64,000 nt of DNA, taken from positions 17,705-81,704 of the forward strand of contig JAFDGA010000008.1 in assembly GCA_019309545.1 (NCBI GenBank), written 5' to 3'. Below are positions 63,471 through 64,000 of this stretch, one piece after another; position 1 is the stretch's first letter; each line of letters begins with the position of its first letter. A program made the translations under genes and the position numbers. The stretch comes from Deltaproteobacteria bacterium. GTDB taxonomy: Bacteria > Desulfobacterota > Desulfobaccia > Desulfobaccales > Desulfobaccaceae. Below the pieces are notes generated by a model, which was not told the DNA's origin, searched no databases, and worked only from the letters and a program-made list of their open reading frames with translations.

Positions 63471-64000
63471 CTAGAGATTGAACGAGGACACTCGCAAGCC
63501 CTTTATGACAATTACGGCTCGACCTGACTGCAAACCCTGAGCCTGATTCCTCCTGCCCGTGGTTCGGACCAGATCCGAAGTAACCACTCCCCCGGTGGCC
63601 ACCTCCGCGGTGTTGAGTTTATTGCGTAAAGCCAACCGGATCTTGCCCTGGGTGCTGGCCAGATTCAAGATTTCGGCCTGCTCCGGGGTTACCTCCAAGG
63701 TAGCCGTAGTCTGCACATTGGGCATCACTTCTTTGATAACTGATCCCTTATCCTGTTCGGTCACCTGGCCCCAGATATGGCCGGTGCTCAACACCTTGAT
63801 GTTCTGCAAGACGATTTTTGAGAAACTTTCATTTCTTTCGCCGGGAGTCCGCAGGGTGACCAACACGTCCACCCGGCTGCCGGGACAGATGAACCCGGCC
63901 ACGCCCGAGACATCATTGATGCGCACTGTTACCGCCAGTCGATCGGGCTGCAGAATCCCTCCCAGTCCCGCGGCAGTGCCCTCCGGGGCAAGTTTGGTAA
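63471..64000 (-). CDS. cpaB: Tad pilus assembly protein CpaB/RcpC, partial
   Basis: The 3' part of cpaB; the frame is open to base 64000, so the start lies outside the window. The visible residues read APEGTAAGLGGILQPDRLAV and continue TVRINDVSGVAGFICPGSRVDVLVTL, the SAF-type domain of CpaB/RcpC, followed by VLQNIKVLSTG and TATLEVTPEQAEILNLASTQGKIRLALRN. CpaB acts in the periplasm during Flp pilus assembly and contacts the secretin. A GTG at 63926 is internal. Confidence 0.9.
   Translation of the reverse strand, partial: TKLAPEGTAAGLGGILQPDRLAVTVRINDVSGVAGFICPGSRVDVLVTLRTPGERNESFSKIVLQNIKVLSTGHIWGQVTEQDKGSVIKEVMPNVQTTATLEVTPEQAEILNLASTQGKIRLALRNKLNTAEVATGGVVTSDLVRTTGRRNQAQGLQSGRAVIVIKGLRVSSFNL

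Noticed and set aside
1..64000. CRISPR array, tRNA, rRNA, prophage or transposase
   Set aside because: No regular direct-repeat arrays, no T-arm GGTTCRA-type clusters with cloverleaf context, and no integrase or transposase frames were seen.

Overview
The window looks like chromosome from a Gram-negative, flagellated, anaerobic deltaproteobacterium-type organism, most like a sulfate-reducing or syntrophic lineage such as Desulfobacca (Desulfobacterota). This is inference from gene content: diderm functions (Mla system, lipoproteins, BamA-like barrel), FlgM with a partner small protein like one known next to flgM in Desulfovibrio, a PxxKW cysteine-rich protein, a corrinoid-protein reactivase, an FdhD-like protein, hopanoid genes and RNase J. 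No rRNA, tRNA, CRISPR array, prophage or intact insertion sequence was seen. Coding density is high and both strands are used.

Layout. 0-8.6 kb: a truncated MscS channel, a GH57 family enzyme, a lytic transglycosylase, a small-RNA-like unit with tiny ORFs, the ASKHA ferredoxin-like corrinoid activator, and hemC. 8.7-19.1 kb, mostly minus strand: an SLC13/ArsB-type carrier, a broken CDF transporter, then the Mla lipid-transport operon (mlaE-mlaF-mlaD) followed by a TPR lipoprotein and a SIMPL protein, a GT-C membrane protein, flgM with a frame-broken upstream partner behind a sigma-28-type promoter, and sppA. 19.2-28.8 kb: sirtuin, plsC, rnj, htpX, TPR protein, fdhD-like, flavin reductase, nadK, an aspartate aminotransferase and the PxxKW protein. 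29-36.4 kb: two uncharacterised genes, an RdgC-like gene split in two, mutM, then rpmE-DUF1385-prfA-prmC. 36.5-38.8 kb: a DHH phosphoesterase and a C45-type peptidase.

39-46.8 kb is a tightly packed hopanoid locus (shc-hpnA-hpnH) running into a lipoprotein-type outer-membrane barrel gene, an ArnT/GT39-like transferase and a rhomboid protease. 47-53.5 kb holds guaA, holB, ricT, an overlapping coiled-coil gene, an orphan SPPY-type DNA methyltransferase and a YihY protein. 53.6-64 kb is a minus-strand Tad/Flp pilus locus (cpaB-cpaC-lipoprotein-tadZ-tadA-tadB-tadC) followed by three TPR lipoprotein/LytR_C genes; its motor ATPase tadA is out of frame in this sequence.

Recurrent themes are (1) small indel-type frame breaks in at least three otherwise convincing genes (CDF, FlgM partner, TadA), possibly also yihY and a tiny ORF pair, which are either real decay or sequence errors, and (2) dispersed GC-rich hairpin repeats in the gaps, including a 118-bp element present twice in opposite orientation at about 96 % identity by hand alignment. 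I did not find a clearly new multi-gene system. The best candidates for something undescribed are the barrel/glycosyltransferase/rhomboid tail of the hopanoid locus, the split RdgC pair, the FdhD-like protein without its cysteine pair, and the structured RNA at 5.17-5.30 kb.
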